From Rhizobacter sp. (GTDB taxonomy: Bacteria > Pseudomonadota > Gammaproteobacteria > Burkholderiales > Burkholderiaceae_C), in the NCBI GenBank assembly GCA_023954175.1, contig JAMLIM010000014.1, positions 1 to 55,960 of the forward strand: DNA of 55,960 nt. Reading direction: 5' to 3'. How positions within the stretch are numbered: the stretch's first letter is position 1; every line of letters starts with the position of its first letter. A program made the translations under genes and the position numbers. Under the pieces are notes generated by a model. The model worked only from the letters and a program-made list of their open reading frames with translations, was not told the origin of the DNA and did not search any database. Positions 39,008-48,906 of the stretch are shown one piece after another.

Positions 39008-39687
39008 AGCTGCGCGCGACGCCGGCGCACGCGACACTCGTTGTCGCCATCCGCCATGGCGAAACCGCGTGGAACGCGCAGACGCGCCTGCAGGGCCAGC
39101 TCGACATCGAACTCAACGACGCCGGCCGACGCCAGGCGCGGCAGGTGGCCGACGCCCTCGCCGATGCCGGCATCAGCACGCTCTACACGAGCGACCTGCT
39201 GCGTGCCGCACAGACCGCAGAGGCGATCGCCCGGCGCTGCGGCTTGCCGCTGCAGCGCGACACCGGCCTGCGCGAACGGCACTTCGGCGTGTTCGAAGGG
39301 CACACCCTGGCCGAGCTCGATCAGCGCTGGCCCGAGGCAGCCCGACGCTGGCGCGCTCGCGATGTCGACTTCAGCCCTGAAGGCGGCGAGACGCTCATCG
39401 CCTTCGACGCGAGAAGCGTTGCCTGCGCGGCCCGCCTCGCGGCGCGCCATCCGGGCGAGACGATCGCGCTCGTTGCGCACGGCGGCGTGCTCGACTGCCT
39501 GTACCGCGCCGCGACGCGCGTCTCGCTGCAGGCAACACGCACCTGGCAGCTCGGCAACGCGAGCATCAACCGGCTGCTCTTCAACGGCGAGGACTTCACC
39601 CTCGTCGGCTGGGGCGACACGCTGCACCTGGAAGCCGCGCTCGACGACAACGACGAGGCGAGCGCAAGCGCGCCGCACGCCGCATGA
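39004..39687 (+). CDS. Histidine phosphatase (phosphoglycerate-mutase-like)
   Basis: A 227-residue protein of the histidine phosphatase superfamily. The catalytic RHGET motif (VVAIRHGETAWNAQTRL) near residue 17 and a later VAHGGVLD (the second His) fit. ERHFGVFEGHTLAEL holds the expected acidic residue. Substrate unknown; relatives hydrolyse small phosphate esters. The TTG start overlaps the DUF1840 stop. The stop codon lies in the first of two 110-bp repeats. Confidence 0.9.
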   Translation: MKLRATPAHATLVVAIRHGETAWNAQTRLQGQLDIELNDAGRRQARQVADALADAGISTLYTSDLLRAAQTAEAIARRCGLPLQRDTGLRERHFGVFEGHTLAELDQRWPEAARRWRARDVDFSPEGGETLIAFDARSVACAARLAARHPGETIALVAHGGVLDCLYRAATRVSLQATRTWQLGNASINRLLFNGEDFTLVGWGDTLHLEAALDDNDEASASAPHAA

Positions 39688-39908
39688 GCCGCGAAAGAGG
39701 GGCCCCGCGCAGCGGGGATCGAAGCGAGCGCATGCGGCCAGGCGCCGACGACTCGACCTTGGCAACGGCGCCGATCGTCAGGAGGCGGCCCGCATGAGCC
39801 GCGAAAGCGGGGCCCCGCGCAGCGGGGATCGAGGCGAGCGAATGCGGCCCGTCGCCGACGACTCCGCCCCTGCGACCACCCCGATCGTCAGGCGGCGGCC
39901 CGCATGAG
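39681..39908. repeat. Two tandem copies of a 110-bp repeat at a stop/start junction
   Basis: Copy 1 is 39681-39790, copy 2 is 39791-39900; the unit's first eight bases (CGCATGAG) start again at 39901. Both contain GGGGCCCCGCGCAGCGGGG (a 6-bp hairpin CCCCGC/GCGGGG, loop GCA). The copies differ at several positions. The TGA in the first CGCATGAG ends the phosphatase gene and the ATG in the last starts the next gene. Confidence 0.9.
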
Positions 39909-41037
39909 ACCGGCGCCGGCGCGCGTGGGCGACGCGATCGCGGCGATCGAATCACCCGCGCTCGTCATCGATCTCGACGCCCTGGAGCGCAACATCGCGC
40001 GCATGGCCGCGTTCGCACGCGAGCGTGGCCTGCGGCTGCGACCACACGCGAAGACGCACAAGAGCGCGCAGATCGCGCGGCTGCAGATCGCCGCGGGTGC
40101 GGTCGGCGTGTGTGTGCAGAAGACCTCGGAAGCCGAGGCGCTCGCGGCGCAGGGCATCGCCGACATCTTCATCAGCAACGAGGTGATCGCCGAAGACCGC
40201 CTCGCGCGCGTTGCCGCACTGGCGCAGCGCGTACGCCTCGCAATCGCGGTCGATTCACCGCTCGGCGTCGATCGCCTGGCGCGCGCGGTGCAGGCCGCCG
40301 GCAGCACGATCGACGTCTTCGTCGAGGTCGATGTCGGACAGGGACGCTGCGGCGTCGCCCCCGCGGCGGCGGGCGGCCTGGCGCGCCTCGTCGCGTCGCA
40401 CGCCGGCTTGCGCCTCGCCGGGCTGCAGGCCTATCACGGCGGTGCGCAGCACATCCGCGCCAGCACCGAGCGCGAGGCGGCGATTCGACTCGCCGTACGC
40501 GGGGTGTCCGCGGCGCGCGCAGCGATCACTTCGCTGGGCCTGGCCTGCCCGCTCGTCACCGGCGCGGGCTCCGGCAGCTTCCCGTTCGAAGCCGCGAGCG
40601 GCGTGTACGGCGAGCTTCAGGCCGGCTCCTACGTGTTCCTCGACCGCGACTATGCGGACAACGAACCCGCAGCACATGCACCCGCGTTCGAGCACGCGCT
40701 GTTCGTGCTGGCGCGCGTCATCAGTCGCGGCACCGCGCACGCGGTGATCGATGCCGGGCACAAGTCGCACGCGATCGATTCGGGCCTGCCCGCCGTCTGG
40801 CAGCGCGAACTGGCGTTTGCCAACGGCGGCGACGAGCACGGCATCCTGCAGACACGCGGCGGGCTCGGGGGCGTGAGCGCCGTACTCCCCGCGCTCGACG
40901 AGACCGTCTGGCTCGTGCCGGGCCATTGCGACCCGACCGTCAACCTGCACGACCACTACGTGTGCGTGCGCGGCGGTCTCGAACGCGGTGTCGTCGAGGC
41001 GATCTGGCCGGTCGACGCGCGCGGCTGCGTCACCTGA
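39904..41037 (+). CDS. DSD1-type PLP enzyme (D-threonine aldolase/D-serine dehydratase-like)
   Basis: A 377-residue fold-type III PLP enzyme. The PLP lysine is Lys50 (RPHAKTHKS), and the metal pair is in PGHCDPTVNLHD (His341, Cys342), as in eukaryotic-type D-serine dehydratase and D-threonine aldolase. YHGGAQHIR and VTGAGSGSFPFEA are further family motifs. It likely acts on a D-hydroxy amino acid; the exact substrate is not set by sequence. The ATG is the last copy of CGCATGAG, just after the 110-bp repeats. Confidence 0.88.
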   Translation: MRPAPARVGDAIAAIESPALVIDLDALERNIARMAAFARERGLRLRPHAKTHKSAQIARLQIAAGAVGVCVQKTSEAEALAAQGIADIFISNEVIAEDRLARVAALAQRVRLAIAVDSPLGVDRLARAVQAAGSTIDVFVEVDVGQGRCGVAPAAAGGLARLVASHAGLRLAGLQAYHGGAQHIRASTEREAAIRLAVRGVSAARAAITSLGLACPLVTGAGSGSFPFEAASGVYGELQAGSYVFLDRDYADNEPAAHAPAFEHALFVLARVISRGTAHAVIDAGHKSHAIDSGLPAVWQRELAFANGGDEHGILQTRGGLGGVSAVLPALDETVWLVPGHCDPTVNLHDHYVCVRGGLERGVVEAIWPVDARGCVT

Positions 41038-41071
41038 AGAGACTTGACGCTGCTCGGCCGCCTCCGCCCGG

Positions 41072-41647
41072 TCAGAGCGCCGCGGCAGTGCAGCCGGCGT
41101 CCGCCGGCTTGCAAACGCGCAGCCGTCCGGCCGGGTTCGAGATGATGCGCCGCGTCGAGTCGCCGTTCGTGAAGTCCAGTGACGAGGACTGGAACGCGCC
41201 CGACAACAAACGCGGGTAGCCCGAGCCGTTGAACATCAGGTAGAGCTTGCCGCCGGAATCCTGAAATCCTTCGGGCGCGCTGCCGGTGACGGCGGTGACG
41301 GCCTCGGGCACCTTCGGTTCGCACGACAGCACATCGTCACCTGAATCGATCGTCTGCGAGCCATCGTTGTCGACGAACACGAGCCAGCCCTTGGTCCAGT
41401 CGTCGCCCCAGGTCGCGCAATCAGCCGACGGCACGACGAGCGTGTTGCGTCCGCGCTTCATCGCCTCGCTGCGCGCCGCGGTGAGCGACGACAACATCGT
41501 GTTGGCGACGCCCGTCAGTTCGGAGTTGCGCTGGAAGGCGGTGAAGCTCGGCGCGGCGAGCGTGAGGATGATGACGATGATCGCGACCGTCGTCAGCAGT
41601 TCGATCAACGTGAAGCCGCGCGCGCGGCGTTGCGGTTCGCGCGTCAT
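41072..41647 (-). CDS. fimT: GspH/FimT family pseudopilin
   Basis: A 191-residue type IV pilin-like protein. Prepilin cleavage would follow Gly11 in RRARGFTLIELLTTVAI (Glu at +5). The domain after the helix is of GspH/FimT type with a C-terminal cysteine pair (CKPADAGC). It is the last gene of the minor pilin operon, 7 nt after pilE. Relatives help DNA uptake or start pilus assembly. The symbol is by family. Confidence 0.85.
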   Translation of the reverse strand: MTREPQRRARGFTLIELLTTVAIIVIILTLAAPSFTAFQRNSELTGVANTMLSSLTAARSEAMKRGRNTLVVPSADCATWGDDWTKGWLVFVDNDGSQTIDSGDDVLSCEPKVPEAVTAVTGSAPEGFQDSGGKLYLMFNGSGYPRLLSGAFQSSSLDFTNGDSTRRIISNPAGRLRVCKPADAGCTAAAL

Positions 41648-41654
41648 GCCGGCG

Positions 41655-42104
41655 TCACTTCCAGCACACCGTCTGCTTGCTGCCGGTGCAGTCGCGCACG
41701 CCGGTGCTCATGATGCGCAGCGTCCCGCCATCGGCGTCCGTGAACTGCGGCACGGCAAGCACGCGAATGCACTCGCGCACGCTGGGCGCCGGTGAGCCGG
41801 GGCAGGCTTCGGCGCCGATCTTGTAGGCCGGGTTCGTGCCGTTGTCGCCCGAGAAGGTCTTGAATGCGACGCCCGTCGCGCCTGGCGAGACGACGGCGTA
41901 GCTCCCGGTCTGCGTCAGGAAGCGCTCCTGCTGCTGCAGGAAGTCGATCAGCGCGGTGCGCCCTTCGGCGCGCTTGCCCTTTCGGACCGAGTCCTGGTAC
42001 GAGGGGTAGGCAATGGCGGCCAGGATGCCGACGATCGCGACCGTGATCATCAGCTCGATCAGCGTGAAGCCGGCCCGCGCCGACGCACGCACTCGGCGCG
42101 TCAT
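41655..42104 (-). CDS. pilE: Type IV pilus minor pilin PilE
   Basis: A 149-residue pilin with cleavage after Gly12 in [15 protein letters not shown] and Glu at +5. After the helix come the [20 protein letters not shown] segment and a C-terminal disulfide candidate (CTGSKQTVC). The ATG overlaps the pilY1 stop (ATGA). In this operon position (after pilY1) the family name is PilE, a minor pilin; it need not be the main pilin. Confidence 0.88.
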   Translation of the reverse strand: MTRRVRASARAGFTLIELMITVAIVGILAAIAYPSYQDSVRKGKRAEGRTALIDFLQQQERFLTQTGSYAVVSPGATGVAFKTFSGDNGTNPAYKIGAEACPGSPAPSVRECIRVLAVPQFTDADGGTLRIMSTGVRDCTGSKQTVCWK

Positions 42105-45100
42105 GGCGCCGCCCTCACTTCCTCGTAGTTGTTGATCTGGCGCCAGCTCATGCGGAACACCGCAGCCACCGCCGTCGTGCCCTTCGCATTCTTGAGCGAG
42201 CCCGACCCCTGCAGCACGATGCGGCCCGTGGTCGTGCGCGTGCCCTGATCGACCGAGTTGCTCTTGGTCAGCGTGTCATCGCCGACGGCGAGAACGAAGG
42301 GCTCGCCGAGGATGCCGACGTCCGAGTTCAGGTGCGATCCGGTGCCGGTGAAGAGGTCGATCTCGTAGCTGCGCCCGCTGCCGATCTCGCAACTCGTCGC
42401 CGGCGGGATCACGGTACCGGAATAGACCTTGGCGCCGAACACCGTGAACGCGCTGATCTGACGCTCGCCGGTGGCCGACGAGTTCGGCATGTCGAAGTAC
42501 CAGCCCGAGCGCTTCGTGGTGTCGCCATCGTCCAGCGGCCGCCCCCAGCTGAACGCACTGTTGGTGATCGTGCCGTCGACACTGGCGGTGGCCATCTGGA
42601 GCCGGCCGCGCCCGGAGATCGCGCTCGTCGGCGAACCGGAATCGGGCGTTGCCGAGTTGTTGTCGAGCAGCGCGTAGACCGACTGCGCCTTGAACGGCCC
42701 GGCGTTGTCGCTCGTCTCGAGGTACTTGCCGGTGCCGATCGCAACGATCAATGTGCGATTCGGCCCATACGCAAGATAGGGCGGCATCGTGATCGGCTGC
42801 AGATTGGCCGAGCCGTCCTTTGCGATGTACATCGGGATCGCGGTGCCGCTACTCTTGTAGTACGAGAGGCTGTTGATATTCCAGTCGGCGGGGTACTTGT
42901 TGGCGAAATCGAGTTTCCACAGGTTGCCCTGCAGGTCGCCTGCGAACAGCAGCTTCGTCTCGTCCGCGAGGCCACTCGTGGTCGTGAAATTGGCGACACC
43001 CGATGCGATCGTGGTGGTCGCGATCGGCAGCTCGATCTTGTAGTAGTTGACACCCAGCTCCCACGCGGCGCCAGGCGCCTTGGCCAGATCGAGGATGAAG
43101 ATCGCCGGATTGCCCGTCGTCGAGAAGTGGCCGTCGTCGACATAGTTGTTGACGCCGCTTGCTACGACTGCGTAGTACTTGTAGTCCGCCGTGTCGATCT
43201 TGAACTTCAGGATCGCCGGGCGGCCGATCACGTTGCCGAGCGTCGCGTCGTCGTGGTCGGTGAACTCCCACATCACCTTGCCCGCATCGAACGCGGCCGG
43301 GTCGCTCACGTCGAGCGCGTAGACGCCCTGCCCGCCGCCGCCGGTGCCGCCGACGATCACCGTTTTCCAGCTGGAGCCGACCTTGGCCTCGGCAACGACC
43401 GGGCTCGCATCGACGTAGGTCTGGTGTTGATAGGTCGTGGAAGACAACGCGTTCAGGCGCGGCACGACCCAGCTCGGGATGTAGCCGAACAGCTCGTCGC
43501 CGGTGTCCGAGTCGAACGCGTGCAGCATGCCGTCGTTGGCGCCAACGAAGAGCGTCTTCACGCGATTCTTGTAGGTCTCTGCGAAACCCGAGACATAGCC
43601 CGTATCGTTGATGCGCAGGCTCGGCGCGCCGGAGTAGGCGACGCCAGAATTGACGATGTCGCCCAGCACCTTGCCGCGTTTGCGCAGCGTGCCGTTGGGC
43701 GCCTCCTGCGAGCGATCGCCACGGACGAAGTCGAGCCGCGCCTGACCGACGGTCTCGTCGTCCAGCGGCGAACCTTGGGGAGCGCCAGGCGGCAGGCGAA
43801 GGAACTCCTGCGCATCGGTATCGAGGCTCGCCCACTTGAATTCGGTCGCCGTCGCGGAGTCCGCTACCGACTTGCCGACGTAGATCTTGCGGCTCGCCGG
43901 GGCCTTGGCATCGAGGCGGGTCGCCGCCGTCCAGGGCGCGGTGCTCGCGTCGCCGATCTCGATGTTGTCACTCCCGACGAGCGTGACCGGGTACGGAATC
44001 AGGTCGCCGCTCCAGTCGGCCGGATCGAACTGGGCCTGGAAGATGAAGCCACCGACCGAGGTCAGGCGCTGCGTCGAAATCGCGCCACCGGCGATGCTGT
44101 TGGCTTCCTTCGCGATGTTGGCGAAGATGTTGTCGAGCGCATCGAGCACGCCGCGCGCGGAACTCGAGAGGAAGTAGTTCTTCGCGTCACCCGGGATGGC
44201 CTGACTTTCCCAGTTCTCATTGGTGTCGCTCAGATCCGCCGCCTTGTACGGATTGCCGGTGCCGCTCACGTCCTTGAAGCCGCCGTACTTGGCGGCGAGG
44301 AAGAACTGGTTCTGCTTGTGCACCGACTGCGAGGTCTGCTGCCCGTACTCATTAACGTCGAGCACGTAGGTCGTGACGCGCATGCCGAGGCGGCGCTTGT
44401 CGACATCCGACCAGTCCGCACCGCGGATGTCGTGCGTGTTGGCCCAGTAAGCGGCGCCGGCCATGTAGTAGGACGCGCCGCCCGCGCCGATGGTCTGGTT
44501 CTCCATCCCCCAGCGCGCCGTGTTGGCCGGAGTGTTGAAGTTGCTCACGGAGCGCGTCACACCCTTGCCATCGACGTAGGAGATCTCGGTGTGATTGGAC
44601 TCGAAGGCGCCGACAACCTTGGTCCACCACATGAAGTCGGGCTCGTTCGCGGCGGCACTCGCCGTACGCGTCGTGTCGTTCGTATCGGTACGCGTGTTGC
44701 CCGGATAGTACTTGTCGTTCCAGGTGTTGACGTCGCCAATCGCGACGATGTTGTTGCGCACGCAGGAGTAGTCCGTCATGCCGGTCACGGCCGGGTGCGG
44801 GTCGGTCCAGGTCGTGTACGTTGCGAAGCCGTCCTTCATCGCGGCGGTCACGCCGCTCACCGCGGACGCTGTCGGCGGCAGGCCCTGCACGTAGCGCAGC
44901 GCTTCGTAGTAGAGCTCGCCGACCGGGTCGTAACGCTTGTAGTTGCCCTCGGTCGCACCGGTACGGCCGAACTGGTTCAGGTAGTTGGCGACGCCGCTCT
45001 TGCCCTCGGCGGCAGCGTCCGGATTCGCGACAAAGATGCCGGTGTCAGTGTCCCACTCCTGCACCGGGTTCGCACCGGAGACGAGCTGAAAGTTGGCGTC

Positions 45101-46384
45101 GAAGGTCTTCGGGCCGACGTATTTCATCGGCGCGCGCAACACGGCGCCGTTGCGCTGGGCCGGATTGACGTTGTCGATCAGATAGCCGAAGGCGGCAACG
45201 CGCACGCGGTCGCTGTACTTCTGCAGGTTGCCGATCGGCTTGTAGTTGCCGCTCGGGTAGCGCGCGCACAGGTTGATGCGCGGATCGCTCAAATTGCCCG
45301 ACCCGTCGACGCCGCAGACCGAAACCCGGGCGTAGAAGAAAGGATCGGAACTCATGCCGGGCGTGCCGCCTGGCGTCCAGCCAGTCGGGTCGGGGCGGGT
45401 GTAGCACTTCTTGGCGGTGCCTACCGCCGGATCGCCGAACACGCCGTTCGTGCACGCCGTTCCGTCCTTCGCCGACATGAACTTCCAGCGCGTGTCCGCA
45501 CCGTAGGCGACCTGCAGGATGCCGGTGAAGGCGCAAGTACCGCCCTCGGCAGCGCAGGACGCGGAAAAGTCCGCCGGCAGCGCGCCCGAGAAGTCCGTCA
45601 CCGGGCCGTGAGTACTGCCGCCGACCGGCACGCCGAGGTTGGAGTTGTTCCCCGGCGTGTCGCAGCTGCCAGTCTTTTCGGTGCCGAAGTGCACACGGTT
45701 GCGGCAATTGGCGACCCACAGGTCGCCCGTGTAAGTGCCGAGCAGCGCGGCAGGCACGGCGCCCGCCGCGATCGCGTTCGTCACATGCTTGGCCGGAAAG
45801 TTGGTGCCGTTGTAGAAGTTGCCGGGGTTGTTGTCGCTGCGCGTGGGCAGGTAGGCGCGTTGCAGCACGGTGAGGGTTGAGGTGTCGACGATGCGATCAC
45901 CGCCCGTCAGGCCGAAGCGCAGGATGTCGATTGCCGAGCTCGTCGCCCAGTTCATGAAGTTGCCGGAAAAGCCGGTGCCGCCGCATTCACGATTGGTCGC
46001 GGGGCCGGCGAGGTCGAAGCGACGCAGTCCGGGCGTGGCGTCGTTGTTGTAGACGTAGCAGCTCTCAGCATCGAAGTAGCCGATGTACTCGGTCGTCGGC
46101 GCGTAGCTTTCGTCATGGTCGGCGTTGGGCTGGTTCGGGTTCTGGTATTGCGCGCCCACGGTCGGGAACTCGACCGACAGCGCGAGCGTCAGCGTCGGCT
46201 TGGCGCGTGCGCCGCGTGCGTACAGCGGCTCGGCGGCAAGCGGGATCGACGGGATGAGCGGTGGCGTGTCGGCACTGACCGCAACGCCGACGACGGCCAT
46301 CGTGACAAGGGCCATCGCGGCGATCCTGACGCGAAGATCAGAAGCGAGCGTGCGTATCGTTGTGATCGCGGTATGCATGTTCAT
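42101..46384 (-). CDS. pilY1: Type IV pilus tip adhesin/assembly factor PilY1
   Basis: A 1427-residue secreted protein. The signal peptide spans about 20-38 ([16 protein letters not shown]). The C-terminal half is the PilY1 beta-propeller: [47 protein letters not shown], and [14 protein letters not shown]. The N-terminal half is long and I do not recognise a von Willebrand A domain in it. PilY1 caps the pilus with PilVWX, and in other species binds calcium and surfaces. The ATG overlaps the pilX stop (ATGA). A 1182-residue open frame on the other strand is a shadow. Confidence 0.93.
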   Translation of the reverse strand: MNMHTAITTIRTLASDLRVRIAAMALVTMAVVGVAVSADTPPLIPSIPLAAEPLYARGARAKPTLTLALSVEFPTVGAQYQNPNQPNADHDESYAPTTEYIGYFDAESCYVYNNDATPGLRRFDLAGPATNRECGGTGFSGNFMNWATSSAIDILRFGLTGGDRIVDTSTLTVLQRAYLPTRSDNNPGNFYNGTNFPAKHVTNAIAAGAVPAALLGTYTGDLWVANCRNRVHFGTEKTGSCDTPGNNSNLGVPVGGSTHGPVTDFSGALPADFSASCAAEGGTCAFTGILQVAYGADTRWKFMSAKDGTACTNGVFGDPAVGTAKKCYTRPDPTGWTPGGTPGMSSDPFFYARVSVCGVDGSGNLSDPRINLCARYPSGNYKPIGNLQKYSDRVRVAAFGYLIDNVNPAQRNGAVLRAPMKYVGPKTFDANFQLVSGANPVQEWDTDTGIFVANPDAAAEGKSGVANYLNQFGRTGATEGNYKRYDPVGELYYEALRYVQGLPPTASAVSGVTAAMKDGFATYTTWTDPHPAVTGMTDYSCVRNNIVAIGDVNTWNDKYYPGNTRTDTNDTTRTASAAANEPDFMWWTKVVGAFESNHTEISYVDGKGVTRSVSNFNTPANTARWGMENQTIGAGGASYYMAGAAYWANTHDIRGADWSDVDKRRLGMRVTTYVLDVNEYGQQTSQSVHKQNQFFLAAKYGGFKDVSGTGNPYKAADLSDTNENWESQAIPGDAKNYFLSSSARGVLDALDNIFANIAKEANSIAGGAISTQRLTSVGGFIFQAQFDPADWSGDLIPYPVTLVGSDNIEIGDASTAPWTAATRLDAKAPASRKIYVGKSVADSATATEFKWASLDTDAQEFLRLPPGAPQGSPLDDETVGQARLDFVRGDRSQEAPNGTLRKRGKVLGDIVNSGVAYSGAPSLRINDTGYVSGFAETYKNRVKTLFVGANDGMLHAFDSDTGDELFGYIPSWVVPRLNALSSTTYQHQTYVDASPVVAEAKVGSSWKTVIVGGTGGGGQGVYALDVSDPAAFDAGKVMWEFTDHDDATLGNVIGRPAILKFKIDTADYKYYAVVASGVNNYVDDGHFSTTGNPAIFILDLAKAPGAAWELGVNYYKIELPIATTTIASGVANFTTTSGLADETKLLFAGDLQGNLWKLDFANKYPADWNINSLSYYKSSGTAIPMYIAKDGSANLQPITMPPYLAYGPNRTLIVAIGTGKYLETSDNAGPFKAQSVYALLDNNSATPDSGSPTSAISGRGRLQMATASVDGTITNSAFSWGRPLDDGDTTKRSGWYFDMPNSSATGERQISAFTVFGAKVYSGTVIPPATSCEIGSGRSYEIDLFTGTGSHLNSDVGILGEPFVLAVGDDTLTKSNSVDQGTRTTTGRIVLQGSGSLKNAKGTTAVAAVFRMSWRQINNYEEVRAAP

Positions 46385-46983
46385 TCCTTCTTGAAAGCGA
46401 TCTGCAGCACGACCTGCACGTCATCGCGCGGGCCGAAACCCATCGACGTGATGCGATACATGATCGGCTTGGCGCCGGTGCTGGCGCTGCCCATGGGTGT
46501 CATGTCGCGAACGACCTCGATCATGTAGCGCGGCAAGCGCGCCGGCTTCACGCCGAGCCCGCCGGCGTCGAACGCGCGCCCGGTGAAAGTGCCGTAGGCG
46601 ACGGTGGGCGCGTTGACACTGTCATCGAGGAAGTCGACCTGCGCCCACACCGGCTTGCCTTCCGACGGCCAGCACAGGCCGCGGAAATCCGCATTCGTGT
46701 TGCAGCCGGGCAGGAACACGCTGGTGTTGTTCTCGTTGAAGAGCGCGACGCGCTGCTTGGCGTCGGCGTTGGGCCCGCGGATGTCGAACTGGGCGTCCAT
46801 CAGCGCCGCCTCGGCCGACTGCCAGGCGACCTGATAGTCGCGCTCGTTGCGCGTCGAGCGTTCGCCGAGCAGCGCGATGCGCGCCGCGCCGATGCCGAGC
46901 AGCGTGACGATCACGAGCAGCATCAGCACGATCACGAGCGTGACGCCACGTTGGCGGCGAGTTGCAACTGGAGTACGGCGCAT
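46381..46983 (-). CDS. pilX: Type IV pilus minor pilin PilX
   Basis: A 200-residue minor pilin. The start QRGVTLVIVLMLLVIVTLLG is the prepilin helix; cleavage would follow Gly13. Position +5 is Ile18 in place of Glu, as is common in PilX/GspK-like tip subunits. The GAARIALLGERSTRNERDYQ and AWQSAEAALMDAQ segments match PilX. It lies 11 nt after pilW. Confidence 0.9.
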   Translation of the reverse strand: MRRTPVATRRQRGVTLVIVLMLLVIVTLLGIGAARIALLGERSTRNERDYQVAWQSAEAALMDAQFDIRGPNADAKQRVALFNENNTSVFLPGCNTNADFRGLCWPSEGKPVWAQVDFLDDSVNAPTVAYGTFTGRAFDAGGLGVKPARLPRYMIEVVRDMTPMGSASTGAKPIMYRITSMGFGPRDDVQVVLQIAFKKE

Positions 46984-46994
46984 CGTCGGTGACC

Positions 46995-47978
46995 TCAGGG
47001 GTTGCGCAGGTGGATGTTGAACACCATCGCCTGACGCAGGCGGCCGTCGGCCGGCACGGCGAGCTGCGAAAGCGTGTCTCCCGAGACCGAGAAGCCGTCA
47101 CCCAGCACGTTGTAGGTCACGGCCGTTGCGTCCCGGTCCTGCGCGGTGCCGGTCGGCTCGCGAAACAGCAGGCCGATGCGCAGGCTGCGCACGCGCCGCC
47201 AGTTTGCGAGCGTCGCCGCCGCATCCCCCGCGACAACAAGTTGCGATGCGCGCAGGTAGCGATCCGGCACCGAATCGGTCGTGCCGGAAGGCGCGACACC
47301 GGGCACGACGTTGTCCACGCCGTAGAGCACCTGGAAGGACTCGACGCCCGGCACGAGCGGCATCGTCGTCCAGACGCCACCGGTGTCGCGGTAGGTGCAG
47401 GCGAGGGTCGGCTCGCCGGACGCACTGCGCACGACGTGAAAGATGCTCGTCGCGCGATCGGTCCCCTCGGGCTCACCGACGCCGGCGCAGTTGATCATCG
47501 AGCCGTCGGCGACCGTCGGGTCGGCGCCGGGCGAGGTGCCCCAGAAGCGGATCATCAGCACGTCGCTGCCGTTGACGCAACTCGTGTCGCTGAAACCGCC
47601 GCAGCCACTCGAGCGGCTGCCGTTCGTCGACGCGTCGGGATTCGCTGCATTGAGGATCGAGTTGTCGTAACCCTGGATGGCAGGCGGCTTGTCGGCCGGT
47701 GGTACGACCGAGAAGCCGCGTTGGGCGACGTCCTCGAAGCCCGCCTGTACCGCCATGCGCTGGATCAGATCGGCCGCGAAGCGCGCGTTCTCGCGCAACT
47801 GGGCGGTCGCATCGACGGTCGTGAAACCGTTGCGCGCGACGAGCAACGCGGCAACCGCGGCCGCCGCGACGACGAGGCCGATCACGAGCGCGACCATCAG
47901 CTCGACCAGCGTCAGGCCCCCTTGCCGGCGCGACGAGGGGCCGGCGCGGCGAAGCTGCAGCCGAGGCCGGCGCGTCAT
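46995..47978 (-). CDS. pilW: Type IV pilus minor pilin PilW
   Basis: A 327-residue minor pilin. Prepilin motif RRQGGLTLVELMVALVIGLV: cleavage would follow Gly21, with Glu at +5. The downstream helix FTTVDATAQLRENARFAADLI matches PilW. The start overlaps the pilV stop (ATGA). It helps start pilus assembly at the inner membrane with PilV, PilX and FimT-like subunits. Confidence 0.9.
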   Translation of the reverse strand: MTRRPRLQLRRAGPSSRRQGGLTLVELMVALVIGLVVAAAAVAALLVARNGFTTVDATAQLRENARFAADLIQRMAVQAGFEDVAQRGFSVVPPADKPPAIQGYDNSILNAANPDASTNGSRSSGCGGFSDTSCVNGSDVLMIRFWGTSPGADPTVADGSMINCAGVGEPEGTDRATSIFHVVRSASGEPTLACTYRDTGGVWTTMPLVPGVESFQVLYGVDNVVPGVAPSGTTDSVPDRYLRASQLVVAGDAAATLANWRRVRSLRIGLLFREPTGTAQDRDATAVTYNVLGDGFSVSGDTLSQLAVPADGRLRQAMVFNIHLRNP

Positions 47979-48598
47979 TCGGGACTCCCTGCCAGCACCG
48001 CGAGGGCAATGCCGGGGCGCAGCGCCCGGGCCATGCCGCCCGAGCCCTCACCGCTCGAGCCGACGGCCGCGCGGTCGGTCGTGAGCTGCGTCCAGCCGAT
48101 CTTGACGACCGCCGTGCCGCCGGCATCGCTGCAGGTCCACTGCGGCAGACCGCCGGCATCGAAGGGCGCGTCGTCGATGCACACCGAAACGCGCGCACCG
48201 GGCAGTTCGGCATCGACGCGAGAGAGCCAGTCGCGGATCTGGAAGGCAGCGACCTCCTTCGTCGTCGTGCAGGCGCCGACGAAACAGTCGGTGCCGGCCG
48301 CCGGCAGCGTGCCGGTGAATTCGACGAGGTAGGGGTTGTCGGTCGCGGCGGGCTCGATCGCGATGTCCTTGTTGCCGCGCATCAGTTCGCCGAGCTCACG
48401 CGCCAGCCGCACGGCGGCTGCCTGGTAGCGCGCTTCTTTGTTCGATTGCAGCGCAGCCGCCTGCAGCCCGACGACGCCGAGCATGCCGAAGCACAGGACG
48501 ACGATCGCGACCATGCTTTCGATCATCGTCATGCCGCGCTGAAACGGTCGCGGGTGCAAGGCGCTTCGGAGAAGGCGGTTGTTCGGTGGGTGCATCAT
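47975..48598 (-). CDS. pilV: Type IV pilus minor pilin PilV
   Basis: About 207 residues. Prepilin motif QRGMTMIESMVAIVVL: cleavage after Gly22, Glu at +5. Two tandem ATGs (48598, 48595) and an upstream TTG (48607) could start it; none has a clear ribosome site, and ATG 48598 is used. It is the first gene of the six-gene minor pilin operon. Confidence 0.88.
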   Translation of the reverse strand: MMHPPNNRLLRSALHPRPFQRGMTMIESMVAIVVLCFGMLGVVGLQAAALQSNKEARYQAAAVRLARELGELMRGNKDIAIEPAATDNPYLVEFTGTLPAAGTDCFVGACTTTKEVAAFQIRDWLSRVDAELPGARVSVCIDDAPFDAGGLPQWTCSDAGGTAVVKIGWTQLTTDRAAVGSSGEGSGGMARALRPGIALAVLAGSPE

Positions 48599-48906
48599 GA
48601 TCGTCAATCAGGGCGCCTTGTTCGCGCCCGGGGCAGCGGCGAACCCGCATCCCGAGCACTTCGGTCGTTCGATATCGGCATCCCACCGCGTGGCTGAAGG
48701 TCGGCAGGGGAGTTCGATGCCCCAGTATCCCGGCCGCGCCAGCGCGCGGCCAGCCCGCTCGTCGGCGCGCATCCAACCGTTCGTCGGCCCGCGCGGCGCG
48801 AAGACGGCAATGCATCACGCTTTTCAGCCGATTTCCGCCCGCGGCTCGCCGGCCACGCCCTGCCTAGAATCGGACCCTCGGCGCCTTTCGCGCCGCGAGG
48901 AACGCG
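48599..48906. other. Gap between the pilus operon and the desaturase-like gene
   Basis: About 308 nt with no supported gene. It must hold the minus-strand promoter for the pilus operon and the plus-strand promoter for the next gene. No clear -35/-10 pair was found by eye. Short open frames have no ribosome site or conserved core. Confidence 0.5.

Noticed and set aside
42332-45880. 1182-residue open frame on the plus strand opposite pilY1
   Set aside because: It is wholly inside pilY1 on the other strand, shows no family motif, and arises from high-GC codon use.
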